Assembly (NCBI RefSeq): GCF_900114925.1
Contig: NZ_FOUR01000009.1
Span: 62,001 to 126,000 of the forward strand
Origin: Marinobacter pelagius
Lineage (GTDB): Bacteria > Pseudomonadota > Gammaproteobacteria > Pseudomonadales > Oleiphilaceae
DNA length: 64,000 bases
Reading direction: 5' to 3'
Shown here: positions 1-8,256 of the stretch, piece by piece
Position numbering within the stretch: position 1 is the first letter of the stretch
Layout: every line of letters starts with the position of its first letter
Made by a program: the position numbers and the translations under genes
The notes under the pieces: generated by a model
Database searches by the model: none
What the model was told of the DNA's origin: nothing
The model's input: the letters and a program-made list of their open reading frames with translations, nothing else

Positions 1-462
1 GCAGGCAAGATGGACACCGCTGGCCGTCAGTTCCTCGATGACCGAAAGAGCCTCTGCCCGGTCGATGCCGGTTTTCCGACTGACAATGTGCGCAATCAGG
101 CCAGCGAGGGTTTTAGAGTGGCGATCGGATTCGTCGCACAGGGCACAACCGGCACCGTAGAGCCACGCAGTGGCGCAGGAACCGACGATCGCAGCCATTT
201 CCGGCCGGTCGAAGCCCCGGTTCCGGCATTCCCTTTCCTGCAGTGCGGCCAGGATGTGTAGCTGCGTGAAAAGTTCCGTGCGATACCGACTATTTGAAGT
301 CTTTCCGGCCTGCTCCCGATTATTCCCGGGAGTCCGGATTGGCTCATCGCTAACGCCCTCGACCAGCGCGCCCTCCCGTGACAGCCGGAACATCTGAACC
401 CCGAGCAAGAGCAAAAGTGCAAACAAGCCCGCCTGTGTGAACGACACCAGCCAATACGACAT
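1..462 (-). CDS. Unrecognised N-terminally anchored protein (partial, runs off the window start)
   Basis: An open minus-strand frame runs from ATG at 462 to the window edge without a stop. A GTG 12 bases upstream (474), with GGGAG 9 bases before it, is an equally possible start. The N-terminus (MSYWLVSFTQAGLFALLLLL) forms one hydrophobic membrane segment, followed by a charged linker and then a helical region with several Cys and an Ala-rich stretch. I do not recognise the family. It is read in the same direction as the transporter genes to its right but is separated from them by about 130 bases and a hairpin, so it is probably an independent gene. The 3' part is missing. Confidence 0.55.
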   Translation of the reverse strand, partial: MSYWLVSFTQAGLFALLLLLGVQMFRLSREGALVEGVSDEPIRTPGNNREQAGKTSNSRYRTELFTQLHILAALQERECRNRGFDRPEMAAIVGSCATAWLYGAGCALCDESDRHSKTLAGLIAHIVSRKTGIDRAEALSVIEELTASGVHLAC

Positions 463-579
463 ATCCTCGACCACCTTGATTATCTCCCTGAACGAAGCGA
501 TTGTAACAATCTGTAACGACGGAAAACTGCCAACGGTTCAGCAATTTATCGAGGGTCGGGCAAAGGTTTGCCAACTTGT

Positions 580-601
580 GACGCCGGTCTCAGGCGGCGT
601 C
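580..601 (-). terminator. Hairpin overlapping the stop codon of the transporter permease gene
   Basis: GACGCCG (580-586) and CGGCGTC (595-601) form a perfect 7-bp stem with an 8-base loop exactly at the end of the leftward transporter operon. There is no T-tract after it on the minus strand, so termination may be weak or factor-dependent. Confidence 0.35.
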
Positions 602-2066
602 AGCAGGTGGGCATGGTCTGCAGGGCGAGCTTACGGCGGATATAACGGCCCAGGGCATCAACGCCGATGTTAAGCAGCGCCGTAATCAGGATGAGTACCA
701 TGGCACGGTCAAAGCGGATGTTCTGGATGGCGCTGTCGACATAGAAACCGAGGGTGTAGATACCCAGGATCCCCAGGATGGCGGTTTCCCGCATGATGAT
801 TTCCCAGCGATAGAACAGGAAGGCCAGGAACGATCGGTAGACCCGCGGAACCAGCTCCCAGGTGTAGCGGTTGAAGCCGGTGATTGCATCGGGACGCAGC
901 CGCAGGGTGTTGGTCTGACGGCCGATCAGGTGTCCGATAATGCCGCCATTATGGAGGGCCAGGGCAACCACGGCGGGCAGCATCGAGGGCCCCCAGAGTT
1001 GGAGCAGGATGTAGGCTAGGATGTATTCCGGGGTTGAACGGGCAATGACCAGGAATACGTGGCCACTGGTCCGGCGCACCGGCCCACCGAAATGATTGGA
1101 GATCAGGGGGAACGCGAGCAGCGCCAGGATACCGGTGGCAACCAGGGCAATCTGGGTCAGCAGGACGGTATTCCAGATTCCGGGCATCGCCTCGTTCACC
1201 ATCAGGTCACTGAGCCAGGGCACCATCCCGGCCATACCTTCACCACTGCGGAGAGGCGCGGGAATGATGTCCTCGGTGAAGAAACGCTCCACATTGCCCC
1301 AGACAATGGGCAGGCCTTCGCCCAGGAAGAACGGTGCCGCCAGGATATAGATTGGCAGCAGTTTCGGGCGCACCCACAGGGGAATGGTGGCGATCAGCAC
1401 GTAAAACAGGATCAGCATGGCCCCGGCATCAGAGTAGAGGCCTTGAGAGAATGAAGCCTCAAGGTAAAAACCAAGCGTGGGCAGGCCCACGAAACCGAGA
1501 ATGGCACTGGAGCGCAGGCCGCATTCCAGGCGATAGGCGGTGTAGGTGCGCATCTGGTCCCAGACATCCGGGATGCGGGCATACAGGAACGCTGCAATCA
1601 TGCCAGTGCCAGGCGGCAACAAGCGCCGTGGCTCCGGGTCGGCTTCTTCCAGGATCTCCGAGTAGACCTTGGCAAAGATCCCCGAATAGGGAATGGCAAT
1701 GGCGAGCACCCCGGTCAGCGGGTGAAAGCCGAAGAATTGCAGGAATATCAGGGCCCAGAACAGCTCATGGATCGCCCGGATAAACGCACAGAAGATCCGT
1801 ACCGGGAGGAGCCGATACACCAGTGCCAGCAGGAAGCCAAAGAAACTGCCCAGCGCCACACCCACGAAGGCAAAGGCCACGGTGCGCAACAGGGCGGTTA
1901 ATAGCCCCTCGGAGCTGAAGAAGTTCGGCGTGACCACACCCAGGAAAAAGTTGCCCAGGTCCCGCCAGGGATTGGAGGCGGTGATGGCTATATCCGCAAA
2001 CAACAGCCCTACGACCGCGACGGCAACAAAAATCAGGCTGGCTCTGACCGTGGGATAGGAAAGCAT
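600..2066 (-). CDS. ABC transporter permease, duplicated PhnE-type, putative selenate uptake
   Basis: Inner-membrane permease of a phosphonate-type (PhnE) ABC transporter. The 488-residue chain is about twice the length of a single PhnE and contains two permease halves, each with the conserved cytoplasmic loop type (first half around ARIPDVWDQMRTYTAYRLE, second half around LVPRVYRSFLAFLFYRWE). One gene therefore supplies both membrane subunits. The start was set at ATG 2066, 16 bases after the ATPase gene stop; an in-frame extension further upstream reads through the ATPase gene and has no family similarity. Third gene of a binding protein-ATPase-permease operon. The substrate is inferred as selenate or selenite from the adjacent selenium genes; phosphonate or phosphite cannot be excluded from sequence alone. 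Confidence 0.85.
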   Translation of the reverse strand: MLSYPTVRASLIFVAVAVVGLLFADIAITASNPWRDLGNFFLGVVTPNFFSSEGLLTALLRTVAFAFVGVALGSFFGFLLALVYRLLPVRIFCAFIRAIHELFWALIFLQFFGFHPLTGVLAIAIPYSGIFAKVYSEILEEADPEPRRLLPPGTGMIAAFLYARIPDVWDQMRTYTAYRLECGLRSSAILGFVGLPTLGFYLEASFSQGLYSDAGAMLILFYVLIATIPLWVRPKLLPIYILAAPFFLGEGLPIVWGNVERFFTEDIIPAPLRSGEGMAGMVPWLSDLMVNEAMPGIWNTVLLTQIALVATGILALLAFPLISNHFGGPVRRTSGHVFLVIARSTPEYILAYILLQLWGPSMLPAVVALALHNGGIIGHLIGRQTNTLRLRPDAITGFNRYTWELVPRVYRSFLAFLFYRWEIIMRETAILGILGIYTLGFYVDSAIQNIRFDRAMVLILITALLNIGVDALGRYIRRKLALQTMPTC

Positions 2067-2082
2067 GGATCCGCCGATAACC

Positions 2083-2733
2083 TCAGTACAGGGACATGAT
2101 GTCGGATGACGAGAGGCGGTCGCTGGGTTCGTCCAGCTCCACCAGGCCGTCCTGGATGCCGACAATCCGGTTGCAGTACTGCAGTGCCAGTTCTACATCG
2201 TGCAGGGCAATGACGCTGGTGGCAAACCGATCCCGAAGCAGTGACATCACCTGATGGGCCCTGGGGCCGTCCAGTGCCGAGACTGGTTCGTCCGCCAGCA
2301 GCAGACTTTCATTCCGGTAGATTGCCCGGGCGATGGCAACCCTTTGGCGTTGCCCGCCGGACAGGGACGCTGCGGGAATCCAGAGTTTCTCGGCCAGGCC
2401 GAGATCGTTCAGCAGGTCCTTCACCGCAGCCCGGTCGGCGGCGAAGGGCCGGATCAGGGTCAGGGTGTTGTACCAGGTGGAATGCTTGTCCAGTTGCCCC
2501 ATGAACACGTTATGGAAAACGGGCAGGGCGTTGACCAGACCGAGATCCTGGGGAACCAGTGAAGAATTGCGGCCCACCTGCTCGTGGATCAGGCGGATCA
2601 GCGTGGATTTGCCCGCGCCGCTCTTGCCGACAAGGGCAACCTTTTCCCCTTCCCGGACACGAAGGGAGAGCGGCCCGAGGACGCGCTCTCCCCCGAATGA
2701 GGCCTTGAGGCCCGAGAGATCAAATCCGGACAT
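2083..2733 (-). CDS. ABC transporter ATP-binding protein, PhnC-like
   Basis: Cytoplasmic ATPase that powers the neighbouring PhnE-type permease. Walker A (GKSGAGKST, about residues 37-45), signature (LSGGQRQR) and Walker B (LLLADEPVSALD) are all present. At 216 residues it is shorter than typical PhnC (about 250-260), mainly in the region between Walker A and the Q-loop. ATG at 2733 overlaps the stop of the binding-protein gene by one base (TGATG), so translation is probably coupled. A TTG one codon upstream is less likely to be the start. Part of the putative selenate transporter operon. Confidence 0.88.
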   Translation of the reverse strand: MSGFDLSGLKASFGGERVLGPLSLRVREGEKVALVGKSGAGKSTLIRLIHEQVGRNSSLVPQDLGLVNALPVFHNVFMGQLDKHSTWYNTLTLIRPFAADRAAVKDLLNDLGLAEKLWIPAASLSGGQRQRVAIARAIYRNESLLLADEPVSALDGPRAHQVMSLLRDRFATSVIALHDVELALQYCNRIVGIQDGLVELDEPSDRLSSSDIMSLY

Positions 2734-3608
2734 CAATCAAGGATTCCAATCTCTTCAGCAGTCTTGCGGATGGGCTCATAGTCCTCGTTGGAAGCGGGGA
2801 TAAAGCCGGAACGGGGGAAACTCTCCAGGAGTTCCTGATCATCCAGCGCCAGCAGGGCTTCCTTCACGCGTTCCTTGAAGCCATCGCCAAAGCGCTCATT
2901 CACATCGCCACGGATGGTCCACTGGTAGTCCGGATAGGCCGGGGTTTCCCAGATCACCTGGACGGCGTTGGTATCAATGTTGCCGTTCTCCAGTTCCTTT
3001 TCCCAGACCTGGAAGTTGAGGGCACCGACTTCATAGGTGCCGGCTTCGACCAGGCGCAGGGTTCGTGTGTGGTTGCCGCTGAAGCCGACCCGGGCGAAGA
3101 AGTCTTCAGGGGCCTCCTCGAAGGTCTCGCGGATATGGAATTCGGGCATCAGACGGCCAGAGGTGGAGCCCTTGGAGCCAAAGGTAAAGGTCTTGCCCCG
3201 GAGCTGGTCCTCAAGGGAGGCCAGATCTTCCGCCGGGTCAATGCCGGTGCTGGTGTTGGCAATGAAGTAGGTCTGGAAAGCTTCATCTTCCACGCCCTGA
3301 GCAATGGCCTCGGAACCGGGAACCAGACGACGGGCCTGAACGCCCGACAAACCACCGAACCAGGCCAGCTGAACCTGATTGTTCCGGAAGGCAGAGACCG
3401 CTGCTGCATAGGACTTTACCGGGATGTAGCGGACATCCACGTCCAGTTGCTCGGAGAGGTAGTCGGCCACGCCACGAAAGCGCTCGACCAACCTGGTCTC
3501 GTCTTCATCGGGAATCGCCGTGAACACAAACGTTTCTGCACTTGCAGAAGCGGCAGTTACGAACAGAAGGCTGGAAGCCACAAATTTCCGTATAAGTTTC
3601 AAAGCCAT
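2733..3608 (-). CDS. Periplasmic binding protein of putative selenate ABC transporter (PhnD-like)
   Basis: A 291-residue periplasmic solute-binding protein with a clear N-terminal signal peptide (cleavage after ASA, about residue 24). The body carries PhnD-family features, notably QLAWFGGLSGVQARR and FTFGSKGSTSGRLMPEF, which I recall as typical of the subgroup named putative selenate ABC transporter binding protein that co-occurs with selD. First gene of the operon. The upstream 142 bases are shared with the divergent senB gene, which fits co-regulation by selenium supply. The assigned substrate is family knowledge plus context, not proof. Confidence 0.85.
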   Translation of the reverse strand: MALKLIRKFVASSLLFVTAASASAETFVFTAIPDEDETRLVERFRGVADYLSEQLDVDVRYIPVKSYAAAVSAFRNNQVQLAWFGGLSGVQARRLVPGSEAIAQGVEDEAFQTYFIANTSTGIDPAEDLASLEDQLRGKTFTFGSKGSTSGRLMPEFHIRETFEEAPEDFFARVGFSGNHTRTLRLVEAGTYEVGALNFQVWEKELENGNIDTNAVQVIWETPAYPDYQWTIRGDVNERFGDGFKERVKEALLALDDQELLESFPRSGFIPASNEDYEPIRKTAEEIGILD

Positions 3609-3750
3609 TTGAAATCCCTGTTTTGGTTGGATTGGTAGGGTAGTCAGGATACCTTGATTTACCTGAACTCTGAACAGCTATACGATTGACAGGCCCTATC
3701 GGCTCAGCCAAAAACTTCTTTCTTTCAGGTGATTACCAATACCGCAACCG
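3609..3750. promoter_or_regulatory. Divergent control region between selenate transporter and senB
   Basis: 142-base AT-richer gap between two divergently read selenium genes. It must hold both promoters. I see no clear inverted repeat long enough to name an operator. Confidence 0.45.
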
Positions 3751-4734
3751 ATGAAAATAATAATGATTACTCCCGCCGCTCGGGGTTCCCGGGCCGGCAA
3801 CCGCGCGACGGCGGAACGCTGGCAAAGATTACTTGAAAATGCCGGCCACCGGGTGGAGGTCGTTGCGGACTATCAGGGCGAATCCTGTGACCTTTTCATT
3901 GCGTTGCATGCCTGGCGAAGCCGCGAGGCGGTTGCTCGTTTCAGGGAGCTCTGGCCCAACATACCGCTGATCGTGGTGCTGACCGGCACCGACATATACC
4001 GCCATCAGATCGAAGTTCCAGAGCCAACCCTCGCGACCATGGACGCCGCTGATGCCCTCATTGGTCTGCATGATCGCGTGGCAGAAGACATTCCCGCCCG
4101 TTTTCGGGCCAGACTGGTCACCCTCTACCAGTCCGCCATTGCGCCACCTCCGGCGCCGCAGCACTCGATCGACCACTTCCGGGTCAGCGTTATCGGCCAT
4201 CTGCGGGAGGAGAAGGATTCCCTGCGGGCAGCCCGGGCCGCCAGGCTGCTGCCTGAAGAATCCCGAGTCCGGGTGATTGCGGCAGGCAAGGCTCATAATG
4301 CTGAATGGCAACAAATGGCCGAACAGGAAACCGCCGAAAATCCACGATTCCAGTGGCTCGGGCAACTGGACGAGCAGGGTACCCGGGAATTGCTGACCGG
4401 CAGCCGGGTGATGGTTATCAGTTCGGTGATGGAAGGCGGTGCGAATGTGGTTTCCGAAGCCTGCCGTGCTGGTGTTCCGGTGCTCGCCAGCGACATACCC
4501 GGCAACCGGGGCCTGCTGGGAGATGACTATCCGGGCTATTTTCCGGTCCGGGACGAACACGCGCTGGCCACTCTCATTCACAAGGCCGAAACCGATCCCG
4601 AGTTTCTTCAGGACCTGGAATCCCGGGTGGCACGACTTGCTGCCCGTTTTACCCCGGACAGAGAGCAGGCGAGCCTGGAACAGGCGCTGGCGCTTGCCTG
4701 CCAGCGCTGTTCCGAACGAGTGGGTACCGGTTAA
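3751..4734 (+). CDS. senB: Selenosugar synthase SenB (glycosyltransferase fold)
   Basis: Predicted cytosolic GT-B enzyme of 327 residues. SenB enzymes couple selenophosphate (from SelD) to a UDP-sugar to form a seleno-sugar, the second step of selenoneine-type selenometabolite synthesis. The N-terminus (ITPAARGSRAGNRATAERW) and ALHAWRS, VVLTGTDIYRH and SSVMEGGANVVSEA match what I know of this family, formerly described only as a putative glycosyltransferase often next to selD. ATG at 3751 is the only reasonable start; the ribosome site is weak. It ends with a 4-base overlap into the convergent selD gene. The third enzyme, selenoneine synthase SenA, is not present in this window. An ordinary glycosyltransferase is the alternative, but the selenium context argues against it. 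Confidence 0.82.
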   Translation: MKIIMITPAARGSRAGNRATAERWQRLLENAGHRVEVVADYQGESCDLFIALHAWRSREAVARFRELWPNIPLIVVLTGTDIYRHQIEVPEPTLATMDAADALIGLHDRVAEDIPARFRARLVTLYQSAIAPPPAPQHSIDHFRVSVIGHLREEKDSLRAARAARLLPEESRVRVIAAGKAHNAEWQQMAEQETAENPRFQWLGQLDEQGTRELLTGSRVMVISSVMEGGANVVSEACRAGVPVLASDIPGNRGLLGDDYPGYFPVRDEHALATLIHKAETDPEFLQDLESRVARLAARFTPDREQASLEQALALACQRCSERVGTG

Positions 4735-7007
4735 TCTTTCAGACTGATCGGCTCGATAGGCCCGGATTCGTCCTGGGGCAGAACCCGGCCGATGATCGCG
4801 GTGTGCGGATAACCGAGAGCTTTCAATTCCCGTACGCAGGCCTCGGCCTGGTCAGCGGCAACGCTGGCGAGCAGGCCGCCGGCGGTCTGGGGGTCGAAGA
4901 TCAGCGGGTAGCGGGGATGGTTCACCCATTTCTCCTGGTCCCGGATGCCGCGACGCAAACGGATGTTGGCCGGTTGCAGGGAGCTCAGGATGCCTGCGGC
5001 AGCCGTCTCTTCTGCCCCAGGTAATACCGGAATGGCGGAAAGGTCGAGTTCCGCATCCACGCCGGAGGGGCGGGTCATTTCCACCAGATGGCCCAGCAAG
5101 CCAAAACCGGTGACATCCGTGCAGGCCCTGGAGCCATAGCGCCGCAGGCACTCGGCCCCAAGCTTGTTGGACTGGATCATGGAGGCGAGGGCGGAATCGA
5201 TCCAGCGTCCCTTGGCGGCAAGCCGGGCGTGGGCCGCGAACAGGGTGCCGGTGCCGATTGGCTTGGTAAGGATCAGAACATCGCCGGCCCGCAGGCCGCC
5301 CTTGCTCATCACTTCTTCAGGATCGATCAGGCCATTCACCGCGAACCCGAGTGCCAGTTCCTTGCCTTCGCCGGTATGACCGCCTACCAGGGCGCAGCCG
5401 GCCTCGTTCAGCACTTCCACGGCGCCGGACATCATCTGGTAAACAACGTCCTCCACCTTGGATTCGATACCGTAGGGCACCGTTGCCACGGCGGTCGCAC
5501 TTTGGGCTTCCGCTCCCATGGCGAAAACATCGCCCAGGCTGTGATTCGCGGCAACCTTGCCGAACACGTAGGGATCGTCGATAAACGCCCGGAAGAAGTC
5601 CACGGTATGGACCACAGCCTTGCCGGGCGGTACCCGCAGAACGGCGGCATCATCCGGAGCGTGCAGGCCGATGATGATATCGTCCCGTTCAATGGGTTTG
5701 AGTTCATTCAGGGCGCGGGAGAGAACCGTACTGCCCACCTTGGCGCCGCAACCGCCACAACGCATGGCCACGGCGGAGATGGCCTGGGAGGCTTCCTCGG
5801 GGCTCTGGGCCGCTGCGGTATCCGGTAGTTTGGTGGACTCTTCCATGGCAGGAAGGTCACTGAAGTTGCGCATGAACCGCCGGTCAATCCAGTCTTTCCA
5901 GCGCCAGACCAGGCGGCCGTGGAATTCCATGTCACCCCGGGAAGCCACGGCGTACTTGTCGCCGGTGCTGATCAAGGCCAGCCATTTCTTCTGGGGATAG
6001 AAGTTGCGTGTGTCCTTGCCGGTGGCCAGTCGTTTCAGGTTGTCAGCCAGGGGCGGCCCCTGGCGCACGGCGAACACGCCGGCCTTTTCCCGGGGATGAT
6101 TGATCACGTTCGCAATATCACCGGCGGCAAAGATGCTGTCGTCGTTTTCGCTCTGCAGGGTGTCCCGTACCCGGATGAAGCGGCCCTCGTCCAGTGCCAG
6201 GCCGGTTTCCTCCAGCCACGCCGGTCCACCGGCGCGGGTAACCCAGAGCACTTCGTCCACCTGCAGTGTTTCGCCAGATTCCGAAGTCAGTAGCCCCGAC
6301 TCGACCCGGGAGACCGGGGAACCGAGATGCACCTTCACACCCCGTTCCGACAGTTTGCGCTCGAAGACCGAACGAACTTTCTCATTGTGAGTGGGGAGAA
6401 TCTGGTCAGCGGCATCGAACAGATGGAAGTGCAGCTGATCCGGATCCTTGCCACGCAGTGAGAGCTCGTTCCTGAGCCGGAACTGCATAGCCAGGGTCAA
6501 CTCCACGCCTCCGGCTCCGGCACCGACCACTGCGACTGACATTGGGCCCTCATGGTTCTCGATGCGCGACAGCAGCGACAGCCACCGCTGGTTGAAGCCG
6601 TTAATGGGCTTCACCGGTACGGCATGCTCCTCCGCTCCCTCAACTTCGCCCACCCGGGGCGAGGAGCCGATGTTGATGGAGAGAATGTCGTAGGGCACAT
6701 TCGGCCGGTTCCGGCACAGGATGCGCTTGTTTGCCCGGTCGATACCGATGGCTTCGTCCCGGTAGAACCGGGCTCCGGCGTATTCCGCAAGCCGGCTCAG
6801 GTCGATATGCACATCGTCGTAGCTGTAATGGCCGGCCACATAGCCAGGCAACATTCCGGAGTAGGGGGTGTGGGTGTCGCGGCAGATGAGGGTCAGGCGC
6901 ACACCGGGGACCGGGTTCATGGCGAACCGCTTGAGGACCCCGACGTGGCTGTGCCCGCCGCCAACCAGGACAATGTCCCGTAAAACAGGCTGGTCAGGCG
7001 TTTGCAT
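4731..7007 (-). CDS. selD: FAD oxidoreductase-selenide,water dikinase fusion (SelD)
   Basis: A 758-residue two-domain protein. Residues about 8-380 are a pyridine nucleotide-disulfide oxidoreductase of the NDH-2-like type, with FAD motif GGGHSHVG near the start, NAD motif VVGAGAGGVEL (about 161-171) and a second FAD motif FAAGDIA (about 293-299). Residues about 410-758 are SelD, which makes selenophosphate from selenide and ATP. The catalytic pair is Cys420 and Lys423 in CGGCGAK; a plain Cys codon replaces the Sec seen in some SelD. The oxidoreductase half may reduce selenium species for the kinase half, but that is inference. ATG at 7007 overlaps the stop of the upstream gene by one base. 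It supplies substrate for SenB encoded convergently. Confidence 0.93.
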   Translation of the reverse strand: MQTPDQPVLRDIVLVGGGHSHVGVLKRFAMNPVPGVRLTLICRDTHTPYSGMLPGYVAGHYSYDDVHIDLSRLAEYAGARFYRDEAIGIDRANKRILCRNRPNVPYDILSINIGSSPRVGEVEGAEEHAVPVKPINGFNQRWLSLLSRIENHEGPMSVAVVGAGAGGVELTLAMQFRLRNELSLRGKDPDQLHFHLFDAADQILPTHNEKVRSVFERKLSERGVKVHLGSPVSRVESGLLTSESGETLQVDEVLWVTRAGGPAWLEETGLALDEGRFIRVRDTLQSENDDSIFAAGDIANVINHPREKAGVFAVRQGPPLADNLKRLATGKDTRNFYPQKKWLALISTGDKYAVASRGDMEFHGRLVWRWKDWIDRRFMRNFSDLPAMEESTKLPDTAAAQSPEEASQAISAVAMRCGGCGAKVGSTVLSRALNELKPIERDDIIIGLHAPDDAAVLRVPPGKAVVHTVDFFRAFIDDPYVFGKVAANHSLGDVFAMGAEAQSATAVATVPYGIESKVEDVVYQMMSGAVEVLNEAGCALVGGHTGEGKELALGFAVNGLIDPEEVMSKGGLRAGDVLILTKPIGTGTLFAAHARLAAKGRWIDSALASMIQSNKLGAECLRRYGSRACTDVTGFGLLGHLVEMTRPSGVDAELDLSAIPVLPGAEETAAAGILSSLQPANIRLRRGIRDQEKWVNHPRYPLIFDPQTAGGLLASVAADQAEACVRELKALGYPHTAIIGRVLPQDESGPIEPISLKD

Positions 7008-7654
7008 CAGATAACTTTCTTGGCTTCGGCGGTCAGCTGGTCAAATCCCTTGATACTTTTGAAGGCTTTCAGTTTCTCGCTGTCAGCCGCCGACGGATTG
7101 GCGATCTGGTCGATGGAGGTGATGCCCGCGTCCTTCATCTTTTTCGCCGTTGCCGGGCCGATACCCTTCACCAGGGTCAGATCGCTCTTGTCCACGGGCT
7201 TGGCCGCCTTTTTGGCCGAAGACCGGGCCGGTGCCTTCTTGGCCGTAGTCGTGGACTTTGCCTTCGCAGTGCTTTTCTTTGAAGCAGTCTTCTTGGGCGC
7301 GGCCTTTTTGGCGGCAGCCTGGGCTTCCTTGTTGACTTCATCTGTCAGCTGCTTGACGTCGGAGCCGGCTTCTTTGGCTGCCACGCCGAGGCGCTCGAGA
7401 ATGCTGCTCTGAAGCTCGTGGAACTCGGCAAGGCGGCGCTCGAATTCCTCGTTGAAGCGTTTCATTTCCCGTTCCCGGAGCTCGTTCACTTCCTTGAGCA
7501 GTTTGCGCACCGGCTCTTCGATCTGGGTCTGCAGGCTGTCGAACTGCTTCAGGGCATCGTTGACGAGCCCTTCAATCTGGGACGAGGTTTTCTCGAATTC
7601 CTTGTTGACCTTCTTTACGATCTTGTCGACGCTCGGTTTGGCTTTCTTCGCCAT
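7007..7654 (-). CDS. Coiled-coil, Lys/Ala-rich, helix-hairpin-helix protein
   Basis: 215 residues in three parts: an N-terminal phasin-like coiled coil (about 5-105), a histone H1-like Lys/Ala/Thr-rich linker (about 110-155, with KKAAPKK and KKSTAKAK), and a C-terminal helix-hairpin-helix unit (about 157-215, LVKGIGPATAKKMKDAGI). The layout suggests a DNA- or polyhydroxyalkanoate-associated structural protein. No exact function is known to me. A good ribosome site (GGAGA) precedes ATG 7654. It is directly upstream of selD with a TGATG overlap, so the two are probably co-translated, although no functional link is evident. Confidence 0.8.
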   Translation of the reverse strand: MAKKAKPSVDKIVKKVNKEFEKTSSQIEGLVNDALKQFDSLQTQIEEPVRKLLKEVNELREREMKRFNEEFERRLAEFHELQSSILERLGVAAKEAGSDVKQLTDEVNKEAQAAAKKAAPKKTASKKSTAKAKSTTTAKKAPARSSAKKAAKPVDKSDLTLVKGIGPATAKKMKDAGITSIDQIANPSAADSEKLKAFKSIKGFDQLTAEAKKVI

Positions 7655-7695
7655 GAAATGTCTCCTTACGGATGGGTTGGAACGGACAGTAACGA

Positions 7696-8091
7696 TCAGG
7701 CCATTTGCCGGAAGCCGGAGATGGACCCTGAGGATGTACGGCGGGATTTCAGAGACAGTTTTCTGGACAGCACTTCGCGAATCCGCTTGAGCTTGTCGCC
7801 GTTCGGCGATCCAGGTTCAAACTCTGAAAAATCAATAGAGTAGAAGAAATTGCTACAGTGCTTTCTACGCTCGGTCACCAGGCCGGACACGCTTTCGGCA
7901 CAGATTTCTTCAAAGGGCATATCCATGACCAGGTCCAGGGTCAGGCTGTCGCCGGGCTCGAAGACCTTGTCGGTTTTCATCACGCAGCCGTAGCTGTCGA
8001 GTTCAAAGACGGAGGCCTCCACCAATTCCTTGCGGAAGAGCCCCTGCTTGATCCTGAAACGGGCAATAAGATCCGGTAGTGCTTCGTTCAT
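7696..8091 (-). CDS. PilZ-like domain protein (degenerate c-di-GMP site)
   Basis: 131 residues with a PilZ-like beta-barrel pattern: conserved hydrophobic strands around EASVFELDSYGCVMKT, a charged loop and a FYSIDFSEF strand, followed by a basic Arg/Ser-rich tail. The RxxxR and (D/N)xSxxG binding motifs are not intact (DSYG only), so c-di-GMP binding is doubtful. It lies 41 bases upstream of the HHH gene and may share its transcript. A cytoplasmic adaptor role is a guess. Confidence 0.65.
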   Translation of the reverse strand: MNEALPDLIARFRIKQGLFRKELVEASVFELDSYGCVMKTDKVFEPGDSLTLDLVMDMPFEEICAESVSGLVTERRKHCSNFFYSIDFSEFEPGSPNGDKLKRIREVLSRKLSLKSRRTSSGSISGFRQMA

Positions 8092-8215
8092 GAATCCTGT
8101 TCTCTGCTAATATCCCTATCCACTGCGACCTGTCCACAGATCGGACAGGCTGGATAATGATTAAACAATAGACACTGTTTACGGTATTGGCAATTCCATC
8201 AGTGTCCTACGTTAA

Positions 8216-8247
8216 CCCTCTCAGGCACTTCCTTAATAGTGAGAGGG
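8216..8247 (-). terminator. Hairpin downstream of the GNAT-nitrilase gene
   Basis: CCCTCTCA (8216-8223) and TGAGAGGG (8240-8247) form a perfect 8-bp stem with a 16-base loop, 9 bases past the stop of the leftward gene. The stem is preceded by an A-run on that strand but followed by only TTAAC, so it is an imperfect intrinsic terminator. Confidence 0.45.
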
Positions 8248-8256
8248 CACGATTTT

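Noticed and set aside
600..3608. Phosphonate transporter (phnCDE) for phosphonate use
   Set aside because: No C-P lyase genes are near; the binding protein has selenate-subgroup motifs and neighbours selenium genes. Not fully excluded.
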